A stretch of 64,000 bases of DNA from DATMER01 sp963844885 (GTDB lineage Bacteria > Acidobacteriota > Thermoanaerobaculia > Multivoradales > UBA5704): positions 195,012 to 259,011 of the forward strand of contig CAWJQA010000017.1 of NCBI GenBank assembly GCA_963844885.1, written 5' to 3'. The position numbers were made by a program, and so were the translations under genes. The notes beneath the pieces are model-generated. The model saw only the letters and a program-made list of their open reading frames with translations. It searched no databases and was not told the DNA's origin. Positions 6,837-15,080 of the stretch are shown here, piece by piece. Every line of letters begins with the position of its first letter. Position 1 is the first letter of the stretch.

Positions 6837-7960
6837 GCGGCCTTCTCTTTCGCGTCGTCGGCTTCGGCTGCTTCCGGATACTGCTCGAAGAGGCGCATCC
6901 ACTTGCTCGTCTTCGCGTACTGCTCGGTCCGCCGCTTGCCGATCGTGGGGTACCACGCGAAGTCGTGGTAGAAGTACGAGCCGAACACGAAGAAGTAGAC
7001 CAGCGGCGTCCGGAACAGCAGCTTCTGGATGCCCTTGAGCGGCCCGAACCAGACCAGGTCGCCGAAGCGGGAGACCGCGTTGTCCCCCACCGAGAAGTGG
7101 AAGTTCCAGTTGGAGACGTCCTCTCCCACGACCTCGATGTCCCGCGGATCGCCCACGCCCAGCCCGGCGTCGTGCGCCAGCCGGATGTAGGGGATCGACA
7201 TCGGGTCGAAGCCCATCATCTTGGCGGCCACGGCGTCGATCGCCACCTGGTCGCCCGAAGCGAGGAGGATGTCCTTCTCCACGGGGATCATCGTCCGCGG
7301 ACCCGGTCCGTTGCCGCAGGTCGTGCCGTCCATCACCGCGAACAGGCCGGTGTGGATCTCCTTCTGGATGGTCAGCAGGTCGACCAGCGTCTCGTGGATG
7401 TACGAGTGGGTGTAGTGCCGCCGGGTGTTGAGCAGGCCGCCGAAGGCGTTCTTCATCGCTCCCGTGGTGGTGGTGTAGATGTGGCACTTCACCGTCGGAA
7501 GGTGGACGATGTTCTTCCCGAGGAAGAACTCGGGGATGGTGATCCCTTCGGGGTAGATCTTGGGCAGCACCAGCATCTTGCCCTTGGGCTTGTACTGGAT
7601 CCACTTCAGGTCGTCCTCGAAGCAGTTGTAGCGCACCGGGACGCCGTACTTGTCCAGCACCGGCAGGTAGCGGTTGAGCCGCTCACCCTTCTTGGGATCG
7701 GTGACCACCGTGTTGTTCTGGACGCAGACCTGGTCCGTGTAGCCGTCGGCGCGCAGCTTCTGGATCGTCCCTTCGAGTTGCCACGGCGTGGTGTTCGCCC
7801 CGGGGAACGGGAAGTGCCAGGAGATGTTGTCCTTGAGGATGGTGGTCGCGCCGGGCGCGAGGTACTTCTTCACCTCGGCCAGCTCCATGGTCCGGCCGAC
7901 GTCCTCCAGGACGGTCTCGGGCCGGGTCTTGACGACGGCTACGCGCGGTTTTGGGGGCAT
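6833..7960 (-). CDS. DUF362 domain protein
   Basis: A 375-residue protein of the DUF362 family. The conserved block lies at about residues 135-270 (NIVHLPTVKCHIYTTTTGAM, GLLNTRRHYTHSYIHE, LFAVMDGTTCGNGPGPRTM, VAIDAVAAKMMGFDPMSIPY; first block trimmed). DUF362 domains often accompany ferredoxin-type Fe-S domains, but no CxxCxxC cluster is seen here. Function is not established. It lies between the UbiA gene and the flippase-like gene on the same strand, 15 bp after UbiA and overlapping the next gene by about 4 bp. A TATAAT lies so close to the ATG that transcription may start at or next to it. Confidence 0.8.
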   Translation of the reverse strand: MPPKPRVAVVKTRPETVLEDVGRTMELAEVKKYLAPGATTILKDNISWHFPFPGANTTPWQLEGTIQKLRADGYTDQVCVQNNTVVTDPKKGERLNRYLPVLDKYGVPVRYNCFEDDLKWIQYKPKGKMLVLPKIYPEGITIPEFFLGKNIVHLPTVKCHIYTTTTGAMKNAFGGLLNTRRHYTHSYIHETLVDLLTIQKEIHTGLFAVMDGTTCGNGPGPRTMIPVEKDILLASGDQVAIDAVAAKMMGFDPMSIPYIRLAHDAGLGVGDPRDIEVVGEDVSNWNFHFSVGDNAVSRFGDLVWFGPLKGIQKLLFRTPLVYFFVFGSYFYHDFAWYPTIGKRRTEQYAKTSKWMRLFEQYPEAAEADDAKEKAA

Positions 7961-7966
7961 GGGTAC

Positions 7967-7972
7967 ATTATA
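7967..7972 (-). promoter_or_regulatory. Possible leaderless -10 box for the DUF362 gene
   Basis: The minus strand reads TATAAT, then 6 bp, then the ATG at 7960. A transcript starting 6-7 bp after this box would begin at the start codon, and no Shine-Dalgarno sequence is present. No good -35 box was found at 16-18 bp, so this is only a candidate. Confidence 0.4.
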
Positions 7973-7975
7973 ACC

Positions 7976-8845
7976 CTACCGGGAGAGGAGGACGTCGAGG
8001 GCCGTGGCCGCGAAGAGCCAGACCGACAGCGCGCCGTTGGCGGTGAAGAAGGCGGCGTTCAGGCGGGTCAGATCGTTGGGCCGCACCACCCAGTGCTGCC
8101 AGCCGATGAGCGCGAGGCAGCCGGCCCATCCGGTCCAGAACCCGGCTCCCAGACCGGGATAGACCCGGGGGAGCAGCGCCAGCAGGCCGAGCATGACCGC
8201 GTGGAGGATCGCGGAGATCCACAGCGATCCGGCCACTCCGAAGCGTGCTGGCACGGAGAAGAGGCCGCTCTTGCGGTCGAAGTCGAGATCCTGGAGGGCG
8301 TAGAGCACGTCGAATCCGGCCACCCAGAGGAGGACGCAGGCGGCCAGGAGGATCGGGACGGCGGCGAATTCGCCGCGCACCGCGATCCAGGCCCCCAGGG
8401 GAGCGCCGGCCAGGGACAGCCCGAGCACCAGGTGCGACGCCCAGGTGAACCGCTTCGTATAGGAGTAGAGGAAGAGGATGGCGAGCGCCACCGGCGAGAA
8501 GTAGAACGTCAGGCGGTTCAGCTCCCACGCCGCGAGGATCAGGACGGCGGCGCTGGCTACGACGAAGAGAGCCACCCAGCGAGGGGTGACGAGGCCGGCG
8601 GGAAGAGCCCGCTTCGCGGTCCGCGGGTTGGCGGCGTCGATTTTCCGGTCGACCAGCCGGTTGAACCCCATGGCCGCGCTCCGGGCTCCGATCATGGCGA
8701 CGACGATCCAGAGCACCGTCATCCAGGAAGGCCATCCGTGGGCGGCGAGAACCATCCCGAGGAACGCGAACGGCAGGGCGAACAGCGTGTGCTCGAACTT
8801 GATCATCTCGAGCACGGTCGAGAGGGAGCGGAGGAAGGAGGGCAT
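7976..8845 (-). CDS. ubiA: UbiA-family prenyltransferase (4-hydroxybenzoate polyprenyltransferase or MqnP-like)
   Basis: A 289-residue protein with about eight membrane helices. It has both Asp-rich motifs that bind Mg2+-prenyl diphosphate: NRLVDRKID at 62-70 followed by NPRT, and DLDFD at 186-190 followed by RKSGLFSVPARFG. The enzyme transfers a polyprenyl chain to an aromatic acid in quinone biosynthesis at the inner membrane. It lies 11 bp downstream of a ubiX gene. UbiA plus UbiX without other ubiquinone genes nearby also fits the futalosine menaquinone route (MqnP); the sequence alone does not settle which. Confidence 0.9.
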   Translation of the reverse strand: MPSFLRSLSTVLEMIKFEHTLFALPFAFLGMVLAAHGWPSWMTVLWIVVAMIGARSAAMGFNRLVDRKIDAANPRTAKRALPAGLVTPRWVALFVVASAAVLILAAWELNRLTFYFSPVALAILFLYSYTKRFTWASHLVLGLSLAGAPLGAWIAVRGEFAAVPILLAACVLLWVAGFDVLYALQDLDFDRKSGLFSVPARFGVAGSLWISAILHAVMLGLLALLPRVYPGLGAGFWTGWAGCLALIGWQHWVVRPNDLTRLNAAFFTANGALSVWLFAATALDVLLSR

Positions 8846-8856
8846 GGGCGGGGATT

Positions 8857-9486
8857 CTAGCGCGGCTGTTCCGCCTCCTCACCCCACCGCAGGCCGGGCT
8901 CGCCGGGGGTGGGGATGCCGAAGCGGTCCAGGAGGCGGAGGGTGTAGTGGTCCAGGAAGCGGCCCAGATCCTCTCCTCCGATGTAGAAGGCCGGGACCGG
9001 TGGCAGCAGGGTGGCTCCCGCGAGCAGGAGGCGGCGCATGTTCTCCACGTGGATGAGGCTGTACGGGGTCTCGCGGAAGCCGAGAACCAGCGGCCAGCCC
9101 TCCTTGAGCGCGACCGCGCCGGCGCGGTGGATCAGCGTCCGTGCCGTGCCCGTGGCCAGAGCGCCGAGGGTGCCGGCGCTGCACGGCAGCACGGCCGCAC
9201 CGGTCAGGCGGTACGAGCCCGAGGCGATCGGCGCGTCCAGGTCGCTGTCGCGGTGCAGCACGAGCTTCTCCCTCCCCAAAGGGGAGAGCCCGGCCGCGGC
9301 GGCCAGATCGGCGGCTCCGGTCCGGTCCGGCCCCAGCTCGTGGCGCAGCACCTGGCTCGCCCCGGCCGAGACCACCAGGTGGATACGCTCGATCTTCGGA
9401 TGCTCCGCCAGCCTGCCCAGGACATGGCGAGGCAGGAGCATCCCGGACGCACCGGTGACCAGGAGCGCGATGCGATGCACGGACAT
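8857..9486 (-). CDS. ubiX: UbiX-family flavin prenyltransferase
   Basis: A 209-residue protein with the flavoprotein fold of UbiX/Pad1. The N-terminal nucleotide loop TGASG (residues 11-15) is followed by VVSAGASQVL and a C-terminal RETPYSLIHVENM block, which in the family forms the dimethylallyl-phosphate and FMN pocket. UbiX makes prenylated FMN, the cofactor of UbiD decarboxylases; no ubiD is present in the window. The gene precedes ubiA with an 11-bp gap, so the two probably share a transcript. Confidence 0.9.
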   Translation of the reverse strand: MSVHRIALLVTGASGMLLPRHVLGRLAEHPKIERIHLVVSAGASQVLRHELGPDRTGAADLAAAAGLSPLGREKLVLHRDSDLDAPIASGSYRLTGAAVLPCSAGTLGALATGTARTLIHRAGAVALKEGWPLVLGFRETPYSLIHVENMRRLLLAGATLLPPVPAFYIGGEDLGRFLDHYTLRLLDRFGIPTPGEPGLRWGEEAEQPR

Positions 9487-9525
9487 CGGGGCGATCGTAT
9501 GCGAACCCCCGGCCCGGCGGAAGCG

Positions 9526-9882
9526 TCAGGAGGACTCCGGCGGCTCCGCGCGGACGGGTACGCCGCGCCGGTCCAGCTCCTCCCGCAACGCATCCACGAT
9601 CAGGCTGCGCAGCTCCTCCAGGGTTATCGGGATGCCGGGCGGCGGCGGCGGGTTGATGTGATAGGCCTCGGCCAGAACCTCGGCGGGATCGAATCCGAGG
9701 AGCCGGCCGAGCATGGCGATGTGCCGGAGCCGCAGCTCGGTCCTGCCGCGGAAGATGTTGCCCAGGGTACCGTGCCCCAGATCGAGCTGCCGCTCCAGCG
9801 CCCGCTGCGAGTACCCCGACCGGCGCACCCGCTCTCGGACCAGATCAAGAAGACGTCGACTACGAGGATCTTTCTTTTCCAT
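9526..9882 (-). CDS. XRE-family helix-turn-helix regulator
   Basis: A 118-residue protein with an N-terminal HTH at about residues 10-65 (SGYSQRALERQLDLGHGTLGN, trimmed, then LRLRHIAMLGRLLGFDPAEVL). A proline run (PPPPPG) leads to a short helical tail (TLEELRSLIVDALREELDRR) that may dimerise. It lies 39 bp upstream of ubiX on the same strand but need not regulate it. Targets unknown. A TACAAT lies 9 bp before the ATG. Confidence 0.78.
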   Translation of the reverse strand: MEKKDPRSRRLLDLVRERVRRSGYSQRALERQLDLGHGTLGNIFRGRTELRLRHIAMLGRLLGFDPAEVLAEAYHINPPPPPGIPITLEELRSLIVDALREELDRRGVPVRAEPPESS

Positions 9883-10039
9883 GACCCGAGGATTGTATTC
9901 CGGAAATCGTCAGAGTTGAAGTTTCGCGGCAAGGAGATCCCGAGACGGACCCCACCGCCCGTGCGCTAAGATGGGCTCCCTGCCGGGGTGACCGCGATTT
10001 TCCCCCGATGAGACGAACGACGAAAGGAGGCTCTCCATC

Positions 10040-11425
10040 GTGCCCTTCCGTACCACCCTCGCCCTGGGCCTGCTCGCCTTCGCGGCGCTGATCCCCGCCA
10101 CGTCGGCGGCTCAGCAGGCATCCGGGGATATCTTCCCCTTCAAGGTTCTCGAGAAAACCCTCGACAACGGCATGCGGGTTCTCGCGATCCCCTATGAGAG
10201 TCCCGGGACGGTGGCCTACTTCACCGTCGTCCGCACCGGCTCCCGCGACGAGGTCGAAGCCGGCCACAGCGGCTTCGCCCACTTCTTCGAGCACATGATG
10301 TTCCGCGGTACCGACAAGTACCCGGCCGAGCGCTACAACGACGTGCTCAAGCGCATGGGGGCGGACTCGAACGCCTACACCTCCGACGACCAGACGGTCT
10401 ACCACATGGTCGGACCCGCCAGCGAGCTCGCGACCATGATGGACATGGAGTCGGACCGCTTCAAGAACCTGAAGTACACGGAGGACGGCTTCCGCACCGA
10501 GGCCCTGGCCGTGCTCGGCGAGTACAACAAGAGCGCCTCCAGCCCGTTCCTGCCGATGTACGAGAAGATCCGCGACCTGGCCTTCACGAAGCACACCTAC
10601 AAGCACACGACCATCGGCTTCATCGCCGACGTCAAGGCCATGCCGGAGCACTACGAGTACAGCCTCGGCTTTTTCAAGCGTTTCTACCGGCCCGAGAACG
10701 TCACCCTCGTCGTGGTCGGCGACGTCCAGGCCGACAAGGTCTTCGCGATGGCGCAGCAGTATTACGGGGACTGGACGAAGGGCTACAAAGCGCCGGACGT
10801 GCAGCCCGAGCCGCCGCAGACCGCGGCCCGGTCGGCGAGCCTGGACTGGCCGAGCGAGATCCGGCCGCAGTTCATGCTCGGCTACCACATGCCGGCGTTC
10901 TCCACCGACAACACCGACTCGGCGGCGATGGATCTGATCGGCCAGCTCCTGTTCAGCGAGTCGTCCCCGCTCTATCAGGAGCTGGTGGTCGACAAGCAGT
11001 GGGTCGACGCCGTGCAGGGGGGTGCGGACTTCCACCGCGACGCCTATCTGTTCACCGTCTTCGCCCGGGCCAAGTCCGGCGACCTCCTGCCCAAGGTCAA
11101 GGAGACGGTCGACCGCTACCTGGCCGAGCTGCAGGAGAAGCCGGTCGACCCGAAGCGGCTGGAGCGGGTCAAGTCGCACCTGCGTTACGCCTTCGCCCTC
11201 GGCCTCGACACGCCGGGCGGTGTGGCGAACCAGGTGGCCACGGCCATCGCCGTGGCGGGAGACGCGGGGTCCATCAACCGGCTCTATCAGCAGTATGAGA
11301 AGGTCACCCCGGCCGACATCCAGCGGGTCGCCCGCGAGGTGTTCCGCACGCAGAACGAGACCATGGTCACCCTCTCGCACAAGGCCGCAAACGCCGGAGA
11401 GGCCCAGGGAGGAGCCAAGCCATGA
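10040..11425 (+). CDS. Secreted M16 zinc metallopeptidase, catalytic subunit
   Basis: A 461-residue protein with a signal peptide at residues 1-24 (start GTG, with AAGGAGG about 9 bp upstream). The inverted zinc motif HFFEH is at 81-85 and the third zinc ligand E161 in LGEYNKSASSP lies 76 residues later, the classic HxxEH-x76-E spacing of M16 (pitrilysin/processing-peptidase) enzymes. A second, non-catalytic M16 domain fills the C-terminal half. It would act in the periplasm, degrading peptides together with the inactive partner encoded next; the genes overlap by 4 bp (ATGA). Confidence 0.93.
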   Translation: MPFRTTLALGLLAFAALIPATSAAQQASGDIFPFKVLEKTLDNGMRVLAIPYESPGTVAYFTVVRTGSRDEVEAGHSGFAHFFEHMMFRGTDKYPAERYNDVLKRMGADSNAYTSDDQTVYHMVGPASELATMMDMESDRFKNLKYTEDGFRTEALAVLGEYNKSASSPFLPMYEKIRDLAFTKHTYKHTTIGFIADVKAMPEHYEYSLGFFKRFYRPENVTLVVVGDVQADKVFAMAQQYYGDWTKGYKAPDVQPEPPQTAARSASLDWPSEIRPQFMLGYHMPAFSTDNTDSAAMDLIGQLLFSESSPLYQELVVDKQWVDAVQGGADFHRDAYLFTVFARAKSGDLLPKVKETVDRYLAELQEKPVDPKRLERVKSHLRYAFALGLDTPGGVANQVATAIAVAGDAGSINRLYQQYEKVTPADIQRVAREVFRTQNETMVTLSHKAANAGEAQGGAKP

Positions 11426-12930
11426 CCCACTCCAAGCTCACCGCCGCCGCCCTGGCGCTCGGCCTGACCCTCGCCGGCGGTCCCGCCAATGCCGCCAATG
11501 CCGCCAATCCCGCCGGCATCAAAGTGGTCGCCCTGCCCGGCGAATCGCCGCTGGTCGCCGTCCGGCTGATGTTCGACGTCGGCTCGATCGACGACCCGAA
11601 GGGGAAGGAGGGGCTCGCCGCTCTGACCGCCGCGATGATCGGCCAGGCCGGCTCGCGGAAACACTCCTATGCCCAGCTCCTCGAAGAGCTCTATCCGATG
11701 GCCGCCGCGATCGGCTCCAACGTCGACCGTGAAGTCACCCTCTTCGAGGGCGAGGTCCATCGCGACAAGCTGGCGGAGTACACCGCGCTCTTCGACGAAG
11801 TGCTGCTCCAGCCGGCGTTCAGCGAGCAGGATTTCCAGCGCAACAAGGACCAGCTCACCTCCTACCTCACCAACACCCTGCAGAACAACGACGAGATGCT
11901 CGGCCTGGAGGCGATCCAGACCCAGATCTTCAAGGGCCACCCCTACGGCCATCCCACCGAGGGGACGGTCGAGGGGCTCAAGAGCATCACACTGGACGAC
12001 GTGAAGAGCTTCTACAAGGAGCACTACACCCAGGCGAACCTGATGCTCGGCGTGGCCGGCGGCTATCCCAAGGGCTACGTCGAAGGGCTGCAGAAGGATC
12101 TCGCGGCGCTCCCCGAGGGCCAGGCCGGACGGATGGACCTGCCGGCGCTCCCCAAGGTCGTCGGGCGCAACTTCACGCTTCTCGACAAGAAGACGGCGTC
12201 GGTCGGGCTCCACTTCGGCTTCACGCTGCCGGTCACCCGCGCCGACGCGGACTACTTCCCGCTCATGGTGGCCAACAGCTTCCTCGGTGAGCATCGCACG
12301 TTCCACGGCCGGCTCATGCAGCAGCTCCGCGGCGCCCGCGGCCTCAACTACGGCGACTATTCCTATATCGAGTTCTACGCCGCGCCGCCGTTCACCAACA
12401 GCCCGACGCCGAACGTGCCGCGCCGGCAGCAGTACTTCTCGGTCTGGATCCGGCCGGTCGTGCCGGCCGACGCCCAGTTCGCCCTGCGCGCCGGGCTGTA
12501 CGAGGTCCAGCGGCTGCGCGACCGGGGGCTCACGAAGGAGGAGTTCGAGCTGACGCGCGACTTCCTCGTCAACTACTCGAAGCTGTGGGCGCAGAGCCTG
12601 TCCGACCGGCTCGGCTTCCACATGGACAGCGAGCGCTACGGCACCCCCTACTTCATCGACGAGATCGACAAGCGCCTCAAGTCGATGAAGGTCGAGGAGG
12701 TGAACGCGGCGATCAAGAAGTACATCGGCACGGACAACTACGACGCCGTGATCGTCACGGACAACGCCGCCCAGCTCAAAGCCACGCTCGAGGCGGACGG
12801 ACCGAGCCCGAAGACCTACGGCAGCCCGGTCCCGCCCGACACGGCGGAGGCCGACAAGACCGTCCAGTCGCTCGCGGTCAAACCGACCTCCGTCACGGTC
12901 GTGCCCGCGGCGAGCCTCTACGACAAATAG
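11422..12930 (+). CDS. Secreted M16-family protein, non-catalytic partner
   Basis: A 502-residue protein with a signal peptide at about 1-25. It has the M16 fold (VAVRLMFDVGSIDDPKGKEGL, trimmed; later GEHRTFHGRLMQQLRGARGL, trimmed) but lacks HxxEH: the equivalent position reads GLAALTAAMIGQAG. Such partners form the regulatory half of a two-subunit M16 clamp. The C-terminal R/Y element typical of the family is visible (LRGARGLNYGDYSYI). It is coupled to the catalytic subunit by the ATGA overlap. A tandem-repeat tract follows the stop. Confidence 0.88.
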   Translation: MTHSKLTAAALALGLTLAGGPANAANAANPAGIKVVALPGESPLVAVRLMFDVGSIDDPKGKEGLAALTAAMIGQAGSRKHSYAQLLEELYPMAAAIGSNVDREVTLFEGEVHRDKLAEYTALFDEVLLQPAFSEQDFQRNKDQLTSYLTNTLQNNDEMLGLEAIQTQIFKGHPYGHPTEGTVEGLKSITLDDVKSFYKEHYTQANLMLGVAGGYPKGYVEGLQKDLAALPEGQAGRMDLPALPKVVGRNFTLLDKKTASVGLHFGFTLPVTRADADYFPLMVANSFLGEHRTFHGRLMQQLRGARGLNYGDYSYIEFYAAPPFTNSPTPNVPRRQQYFSVWIRPVVPADAQFALRAGLYEVQRLRDRGLTKEEFELTRDFLVNYSKLWAQSLSDRLGFHMDSERYGTPYFIDEIDKRLKSMKVEEVNAAIKKYIGTDNYDAVIVTDNAAQLKATLEADGPSPKTYGSPVPPDTAEADKTVQSLAVKPTSVTVVPAASLYDK

Positions 12931-12998
12931 CCGCAAGGCAAGCAGGAAGTAGCGCGGCATCGAGGCGACCTCCACCTCGGTGCCGCGTAGCGGTACCA

Positions 12999-13180
12999 GG
13001 TTCCGACGTCTCAGCTAAGTTCCCGACGCCCCGTCTAAGCCCCCGACGCCCCGTCTAAGTTCACGCTGACCCGTCTGAGTTCCCGACGTTCCATCTAAGT
13101 TCCCGACGCCTCGTCTAGGTTCCCGACGCCCCGTCCAAGTTCTCGACGCCTCAGTCTGAGCTTCCGACGCCTCAGCGCTC
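12999..13180. repeat. Degenerate 20-bp tandem repeat tract (about 9 units)
   Basis: Seven consecutive 20-bp units run from 12999 to 13138, followed by a 21-bp unit and a fading ninth. The best plus-strand consensus is GTTCCCGACGCCCCGTCTAA, with copies differing at 1-6 positions. No reading frame with a ribosome site uses it. It fills the gap between the M16 operon and the converging zinc-finger/TPR gene; the rest of the 12931-13235 gap shows nothing else. Confidence 0.85.
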
Positions 13181-13235
13181 GCCGTCGGCGTGCTCATCCG
13201 CGAGGACCGACAGAAGTGATCGGCGGTCCAGCGAT

Positions 13236-14579
13236 TCACCGGAACCGAAGCGAAGGGTCGTTGCGCGCCTGATCTAGGTAGGCAGCGAGCTCACGGACGA
13301 AGACGGCGGTGATCTGCTCTTCCCGCGCGGCCTCCTGGAACAGGACCAGAGCGGCGACTGCCTCCCGGTGGACATCCTGGGACCGGAAGATGGGAAGCAT
13401 CTCCCGGGCGAGCGTCTTTAACTCGGCCGTTCGACCCTGCCGCAGGTAAAGCAGAGCCAGATCCATGGAGACGATGGCGGCATCAAAGCCGATTCCTTGC
13501 CCGAGGAAGCCAGTCCGCATCTCCAGGAAGGCAGCCTCGGCCGTGGCGAAGTCCCCTCGGGCGGCTGCGATCTTGCCGCGAAGCCCGGTGAGCCGAAGCT
13601 GCACCCATGGCTCCGGGTACCTTATATATAGGCTCGTATCGACCTCGAGGATCGCCTCCGCTTCTGCCGGCTCGCCGCTTTCGACCAGATACAGCGCCAG
13701 GTTGTACCGGCCGTTTAGATAGAGCCTGGGCTCTCGTGAAGCCGACAGCTCCGCCAAAGCCACCCGGGTCACCTCCAGGGCTTGTCCTGTTTTTCCTTGA
13801 AGATTGTAGATAGCGCCGAGATTGAGGAGCACGCGGGCGAGATCCACCCGGTCTCCTGCAAATCCATAGAGCAGGGCCGAACGGCTGAAAAGCTCCTCCG
13901 CCTGCCCGAGCCGGCGCGGGTCTTTCCGGAGAGACCCCTCCAGGTCGTCAATCCGGGCAAGGAGCCCCGCATCTGTCACGGCATGATGAGTGACCAGGTA
14001 TCGGGAATGACTGAAATGCTCCTCAGCACGGCGGCGGTCACCGACCACCCGGCTGGCATTGCCAAGAGAGGCTGAGGTGAGGGCCAGGAGCCCTAGCGTA
14101 TCCGTCTCGATGGGTGACTGCTGGAGAACGAGATACGCCAGCTCGGTCAGGTGAAGCGCCTCCTCTGGATCCGTCGTGAGATTTTCCTCTCCCTCCTCCA
14201 GGAGCAGATAGGCAAAATGGACGCCTCGAAAGCGTCCTCTTGACCGTTGAATCCGACCCACGCGCTCGGTCTGATGAAGATCGAGCAGGTCCCGGAGATC
14301 CCGCTCGGCTCGCCGATGTTCCTTCTCCAGGCGAGCCACCTGGAGGGCAAGCGTCGCCGAGACGAGCCCCGCGTCCGCTTTGACACTCTCCGCCCCGGCC
14401 CGTCGCCGGAAGGCTTCGAACTCCCGCCGGCAGCGCGGGCAGAGGTCCAGGAGATGCTGAAGACCGACCCGGGTCAGGAGCGCGGTTGGCAACTCACCCC
14501 GAAATACCCCGAGCAGCAGCTCGCGGGTGACATGAATGTCGTCCATGCGCTCCCTCATCGTCTGGCGGACCGTCTTCAA
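13236..14579 (-). CDS. TPR protein with N-terminal zinc-finger-like segment
   Basis: Up to 447 residues. A short N-terminal HxxxxCxxC (H42, C47, C50 in QHLLDLCPRC) resembles the anti-sigma zinc finger; the rest is helical with TPR-like pairs from about residue 110 to 430 (LGALYNLQGK-type and GRYNLALYLVESGEPAEAE units). No membrane segment is present, so it should be cytoplasmic. Such proteins are often next to a very small secreted peptide gene, as here. The longest frame starts with a TTG at 14579; ATGs at 14558 and 14546 are alternatives, the last preceded by GAGGGAG. Function unknown; a signalling or scaffold role is a guess. Confidence 0.68.
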   Translation of the reverse strand: MKTVRQTMRERMDDIHVTRELLLGVFRGELPTALLTRVGLQHLLDLCPRCRREFEAFRRRAGAESVKADAGLVSATLALQVARLEKEHRRAERDLRDLLDLHQTERVGRIQRSRGRFRGVHFAYLLLEEGEENLTTDPEEALHLTELAYLVLQQSPIETDTLGLLALTSASLGNASRVVGDRRRAEEHFSHSRYLVTHHAVTDAGLLARIDDLEGSLRKDPRRLGQAEELFSRSALLYGFAGDRVDLARVLLNLGAIYNLQGKTGQALEVTRVALAELSASREPRLYLNGRYNLALYLVESGEPAEAEAILEVDTSLYIRYPEPWVQLRLTGLRGKIAAARGDFATAEAAFLEMRTGFLGQGIGFDAAIVSMDLALLYLRQGRTAELKTLAREMLPIFRSQDVHREAVAALVLFQEAAREEQITAVFVRELAAYLDQARNDPSLRFR

Positions 14580-14599
14580 GTGATGGTATCCTTACACAA

Positions 14600-14627
14600 A
14601 TAAAAAGCGGGTGCCAGGGGGCACCCG
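14600..14627 (-). terminator. Intrinsic terminator after the small secreted-peptide gene
   Basis: On the minus strand a stem GGGTGCC / GGCACCC with a 4-base loop is followed by CGCTTTTTATTTG. It stands between the small peptide gene and the zinc-finger/TPR gene, which are in the same direction, so it would separate their transcripts. Confidence 0.7.
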
Positions 14628-14653
14628 AAATCTCGTGGAAACCGTGATGGCCG

Positions 14654-14785
14654 TCAGCCGTTCGGGTCCATCTCCCACCCACTGTCCGTTGAGGAGCCTG
14701 ATACGCTGAGGTGCCTCAACCCGGACGTGGTAGGGGTGAGAGCCAGGAGGCCAAGGGCGAGGAACAGGAAGATGAGGCGGGGCAT
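14654..14785 (-). CDS. 43-residue secreted peptide
   Basis: A tiny gene with a strong ribosome site (AAAGGAG, 5 bp before the ATG at 14785). The product has a classic signal sequence (MPRLIFLFLALGLLALTPTT, residues 1-20) and a short polar tail of about 22 residues rich in Ser/Gly/Asp with no Cys. A terminator follows 27 bp after the stop. Function unknown; position upstream of and codirectional with the zinc-finger/TPR gene suggests a functional link. The 14786-15080 gap beyond it holds no gene that I can support. Confidence 0.7.
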   Translation of the reverse strand: MPRLIFLFLALGLLALTPTTSGLRHLSVSGSSTDSGWEMDPNG

Positions 14786-15080
14786 CACATCTCCTTTCAG
14801 GTCGGCGCCGCTACCTGCCGGAATGGGCGGAGGGGCCGAGCCTGGAGAGAGTGTGCCCCGGACGAGGCGACTGCCATGCGAATTCTTACCGCCAAGGTAT
14901 TTGATCGTCAGGGCTGGATGTTCCCCAGGACTGCCCTGAAGAAGGTGCAACGGGCCGTGGTTACGCAGATAGGTGCGCCGCGGTGGGCCGCGCGCCGACC
15001 TTGACAAGCGTGCCGCTTTGCGCGATTCTTGAACACATTCTTGGCTAGTTGGTCAACCGCATGGTTCAAGGAGCCCCGAC

